Assembly (NCBI RefSeq): GCF_041260155.1
Contig: NC_091944.1
Location: 19,566,272-19,630,271, forward strand
Length of the DNA: 64,000 nt
Direction: 5' to 3'
DNA from: Ptychodera flava
Lineage: Eukaryota > Hemichordata > Enteropneusta > Ptychoderidae
Made by a program: the position numbers and the translations under genes. Below, in pieces: positions 59,470-64,000 of the stretch. The notes beneath the pieces were generated by a model. The model was not told the origin of the DNA, did no database searches, and was given only the letters and a program-made list of their open reading frames with translations. The stretch's first letter is position 1. Every line of letters starts with the position of its first letter.

Positions 59470-62081
59470 GGGACGATTCAGAATTTACTTCCAGGGGGAG
59501 GGTGGAGGATTTTCTATTTCTCGGTGATTTTTTCCATGGCCCCCCCTAGTAAATTATAGAAAAAATCTATGGCCCCCCCTCATCTTTCCTGGTTTTTTTT
59601 CCATGCCCCCCCTAATATATACATGCATGCTTATACGGTACATTATAGACATATCTAGTCTAACAAGTTGCAGGAACTGTAGGGCCTAGTGGACATTAAT
59701 CGATGATATAACAAATCATTTCAGGGTTATGTGACTATAAAAGAATGATTTGCAGGGACTGCAAGTGGCACACTTTTGGAAAGGGTAGCAATAAACATAT
59801 CTGGTTGTAAATTTCTGAAGAAAAGTTAATTACTAAATATGAATACTTTTTTCGTTATGTCTCACTGATACATATGATGCACACAAAGACAAGCAAAGAT
59901 GTCAGTTAGAAATGGTGAACAGAAAATCAGAGGAGCAGATAATTGGCAAAGTGATATATATCTTGAAGTTTAATGGTACATCTCATTTGCAGATATCCAG
60001 ATATTTCTGGAAAGTGAGATGTACATGTACATGCACACGTTCAGCATACATTTTCATTTGATGATGCTGAATATTTGCAGACTCACGGTGAAAGTTTTAA
60101 ACATTAGGAATTAAAATTGGTGAAAGCCAACTTGTTTTTAATTTTCTCTTTTTTTCTAATTTGGTTGTCATAAAACCAAGTTGCTGCCACTGAAAGCAAC
60201 AATGCTGAGGAATATTTTAGAACATTTCTTGAACAAAACACCTTATCTAAAACATGAATTCACATGTTATTCTGCTCATTCCATTCACAATCCAATGTTC
60301 ATATTAAAATGCAGATAACCCTGTGTAAGTCAAAATTCACATTTTGTCAGCAGTATTTTTCAAAATTGACAGAGCATTCATATTCAAATTTTTTTAACAA
60401 ACTTTAATTTTAGAATAGTCATGATGCGCATGTTTTCAGATGACACGAAACAATACATGTTAATTTGTTTTTTTGGCCTTTTCTGCCAGCCGCCACTGTG
60501 AAATCTTTGATTATACATATCAGAATGAATGGACACAAAAGTATTAGCATCAATACACAATGTGTAAGCCTATCCACGTTTCTCCTAGCCTCATACACAC
60601 TGAGATCACTTCTTGGACTACAGCAAATTTCTTGTGTACACAATATTTCAACAATCCGACACCATAGCATTGGTGCAGTGCCACATGATCTTCTGTATGC
60701 ACATACAGGATTATTGGAAAATCAACCTTTTTGTAAATTTTTCACCATATATTTTTGACAGTAATACATAATATTTTATTTTCAACATTAAAACCTATTC
60801 GTTGAAAAGCACCTTGAAGATGAGACGGCCATAAATTTATTTCAAAAAGTTTATAGTAGATGTAAGCACTGTAAAAAGTTATGTAGAACATTTAAAAAAT
60901 TTAGAAAGGGTAAAATTGATGAGAATGAAACATAGAAAAAAGGAGCAGAAAAGAAGAGGAGCAGTAGCAGTAGTTTACTCAAAGGATGAAGTGGGTGTAT
61001 TTTTGGGTAAAAAACCTCAATTTTTGTATTAATGATAAAAATTAATTTAAGTCGAAAACTAGACAGTATTTTCTGAAATGTAATATTTCACTTGAAAGGA
61101 TAGTATTCATGTAGAAAAAAAACAACTATTTCACTTGGCATTATCCATCTTCATTTTAAAATTGTAGGGGTTTAAAGACTGACACTCTAATAATTGATTA
61201 AAATCATGATCAGCAAAATTAAAATGCCTCTTATTCAAAATGTCTCTTATTAAAAATGTAAGAGCTTTATTGCCAAACAAAACCAATTGATAGTTGTTGT
61301 GTTATATAGCATTTAAAAAACATAATGTGAAATTTCAGAAAATTTGACCCAGCCGGAGTGGAGTTAAATTCGTTGGAAATTTTGAAATTGGGAGGCAAAA
61401 GAAGCCAAGAAATCAGGTGATTTGCATACATTTGCATAAATTAACACTTCTTTATCATGCAACTTTCAACTGCTTTACAAGCTACAAGGTAAACCCAACA
61501 TTAAATAAGACATTTGCTGTAATTTTTAGCATTTGTTCAATGTTCATCTCTGTGTATCAGCATTTGTTTGTTATTCTATCACTACATAGAACACCCAATG
61601 CTGTATTTAGCAACATACCAGTGTGAACATAAATGACCATTGTTATTGTTGATAAACGAATTCTAGTCTGGACTTGATCTGAGATCTCTTTTCAACAAAA
61701 ACAACCCTGACTGTTCACTGTATGGTTTGTATTGACACGCTAAATACTGGACATTTCATAACGCTTCAGGGAGGAGAACAAGATACTGCAGTAGATGCAT
61801 AATGAAAAACAAACCACTATGAATATTACCGAATTTGGCAGCTAAAGGAGTTTAACTAAACATGTTGAGTTTATCTGTCACCCAGGTAGCGTCTACGGTG
61901 CTCTTTTGTAGAGATCAGAAATTCTGGGCAAATATTGAATTGATGTTTTTTTTCCTTGGCCCCCCCTAAAAGATTGTGGTATTTTTGTCTGGCCCCCCCC
62001 CCCTAAATTTTCTTGGGAAAAATGGGTGGCCCCCCTGAAAATCCTCCACCCTCCCCCTGGAAGTAAATTCTGAATCGTCCC
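59470..62081. mobile_element. PIF/Harbinger-like 2.6 kb non-autonomous element
   Basis: Long, near-perfect inverted ends begin GGGACGATTCAGAATTTACT and run on through CCAGGGGGAGGGTGGAGGAT on both sides. TAA is duplicated at 59467-59469 and 62082-62084. Subterminal CCCCCC-rich motifs (GGCCCCCCCT) repeat near both ends. The AT-rich interior shows no transposase I can recognise. Confidence 0.9.
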
Positions 62082-62084
62082 TAA

Positions 62085-63355
62085 GCGCCAAATGCAGAAA
62101 ACGGACGTCTGAGAGATCGAACGTCGGAAATTCTGCGCCCGAGACCGAGCATTTTTATAAGGATTCCGTACAGGCACACAGTATCCTACGATAAATACGC
62201 ATTACGTCCATATCGACATTGCATTTTATTCGCATGCAACACGAACGATACTTGTCATAAAATACCTGTTGCACTCACACAGAAAATGGGTCAAGAGTTC
62301 AAATCAAAAGAAAAAAGTAACAATTTTTTTCGTAAATTTACATAAGAACAATAGTCCTGGCTTTTTTGGCATACTAAAAATAGATTTGTCTCATTCTGTA
62401 CCGCATACCGCGTACCGTCGCGACATTCAGTGGTGGCACAGTGAAGTTACAGGATCTATTTTTGATGGATAATTTGGACGTTAATTGTACCAGAAAGCAA
62501 GCAGTTTTAGACTTGCGATGACAGCAACTGTGATGAACAGTTGTGCAGATTCTGAATGTGTTGCCCGATGCAGGGAGAGCTGGACGCTGACACTGCTCGT
62601 TGCATTACATGTCAAATATCGTCGCAGTCGCCAGGAGTCATCCCATTGTTATTTTGAACTTCTTGGTCTACATCGTTAGGACATACCGATCTGTTATAGC
62701 CCAAACTTTGGTAAATAATATCTGACATACCGTTACTGTGAGGAAGTGTCAATTTATTTGTGTATGAACGAATACTATCTTCATTTTAAAGAGCGGTACT
62801 AGGATATATCGCGTCTCGACTCCCGCAAAGTGCACGGTGCGCTGTCGCCCTAATATTTGTGTGCATCATACCCTAAACGTGCTGCTTCAGAGATGTCTTT
62901 CATCATCGATCCCAACTTATTTACACTAAGAGGTGAGTTACAGACCCACACTTTATCTGTGTATCAAAATTCGGTCTTCGGTCTTTGAAACAAAGTGGAC
63001 TGTTTCGGTCTTTCTCGAGGGTCTATGGTTTAGATAGGTACGTTCAAATGCACCGACCGGGCAATTCGAAAATGCTGGTTTAGGGGCCCGTTTTAGCACT
63101 GCTATCAGTGCTAAAACAGTATTTTAGCATCGGTGGAATGAGCTCTCGTCCAATCAGAATGGCGCATGGTAGCGATATAATAATATATTAACTTGTTGTA
63201 TGTGTATGTTGTATGTTAACTTGTTGCCGGTATTGAAAAATTTAGATAGTTCTTTGCCCAACATATTTAGATGCACCAGTTGAGGCGTAGAACAGTTACC
63301 GGCATGTTGCTTCTTTGTCTTCTAACGTTACAATCTGTTGCAAAGAGCATAGTCG
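62085..63355. other. Intergenic, 3' of receptor E
   Basis: A hairpin at about 63093-63118 (TTTTAGCACTG, CTAT, CAGTGCTAAAA) is visible. The phrase CTCGAGGGTCTATG at 63014-63028 repeats the stem of the receptor B intron hairpin. No other feature is supported. Confidence 0.4.
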
Positions 63356-63900
63356 CTATACCGCAGTCACTTCACATTTACTCATAACCGACTCTGACGA
63401 ACTTTTCACATCATGGCGTTGTTGTCCTACATCAGGTTCATGACATTCCTCCGTTGACAACGCGAGTTCTTCTGAAATTGTTATAAGACACAATTATTTA
63501 ACTTGCATTCGGTATTAGGTAGTGTACGTTGTTTCATGAAACATTATGCAAGATTCTGTTGAGATAAATGAACCATTCTTCAGTCAATGAAGAAAACAAT
63601 CGTGAAATATTACTTGTTAACTATTTTGGCAAAAAATTCATGCTAAATATTACCATAAAAAATTCTTACCTTTCTGTCTGCTAGCCTCTACATTATCCGA
63701 TGAAGGTTTTTGATTAAACTTAATATATTGGATAACTGATTGACATTGTTTGTGACACAGCCTTGGAACGATAAAAGTGCACAAGCCACAAGGACTATCA
63801 ATGTACTTAAAGATATAATGGCGATGAGGAGTATGGCAGCAAGTGTTGTGCTGGATAAAGTTTCCACTTGCAAGGTTATTCCTATTGTTGTTGTTGTCAT
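63356..63900 (-). CDS. Fn14/BCMA-like TNF-receptor-family protein, gene E (last two exons; continues beyond right edge)
   Basis: Exons 63900-63670 and 63471-63356 have clean junctions (GTTATTTACAG acceptor, AAAG|GTAAGA donor, ATTTCAG acceptor), all phase 1. The final exon encodes ELALSTEECH, EPDVGQQRHDV and ends TAG at 63358-63356. PDVGQQRHDV is clearly homologous to NPDLGQQRNDV of genes A and B, and STEE fits the TRAF2 consensus. The upstream exon contains a hydrophobic segment (LAAILLIAIISLSTLIVLVACALL), but in the frame one step away from its phase 1 ends. Either an indel error or real damage is likely. The cysteine-rich exon should lie to the right of the window. Confidence 0.7.
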
Positions 63901-64000
63901 CTGTAAATAACGCAAGATACGTCATAATAAAAAGTCGAACATAAACGTCAGGGTTGTTGTGCGTCGTTTATTTGCAAATGATATTCAGCCTAAAATATTA

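Overview
This is a gene-poor, AT-rich window of an animal nuclear genome. The signs are spliced genes with GT-AG introns, long microsatellites, many short non-autonomous DNA transposons and fragments of a Penelope-like retroelement. The gene families (a CUB protein, SLC34 sodium/phosphate cotransporters, single-pass TNF-receptor-like proteins) fit an invertebrate, perhaps a non-vertebrate deuterostome. That placement is inference. Every gene I could reconstruct lies on the minus strand.

Layout. 1-2447: first three exons of a secreted CUB-domain gene that leaves the window on the left. 7783-13840: an SLC34 (NaPi-II) gene, copy A, in five exons; its last coding exon is split by a 2.3 kb PIF/Harbinger-like element. 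14125-41320: an old tandem duplication. Its first copy is swollen to about 20 kb by an 11 kb nested palindrome (14942-25973) and several small transposons; its second copy is about 7 kb. Each copy carries one small TNF-receptor-like gene (A at 29404-31200, B at 38128-39398). 42180-45125: a third member, gene C, probably with two cysteine-rich domains. 47553-48182: an unrecognised reading frame with one stop. 48761-52876: a second SLC34 gene, copy B, with all five exons and their splice sites but many one-base frame slips. 53000-63300: mostly transposon-derived or featureless DNA. 63356-63900: the last two exons of a fourth TNF-receptor-like gene, E.

The most interesting system is the receptor family. 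Each gene has an Fn14/BCMA-like cysteine-rich domain, a single membrane span and a short tail exon with a TRAF-type motif, and all introns between coding exons are phase 1. None of these exons stands out as one long open frame; they appear only when the splice junctions are worked out. The genes are interspersed with the two SLC34 copies, which suggests repeated local duplication. Two genes (SLC34-A and receptor A) were each hit inside a coding exon by a different small DNA transposon. In both cases removing the element and one target copy restores the reading frame, so the insertions can be read with certainty.
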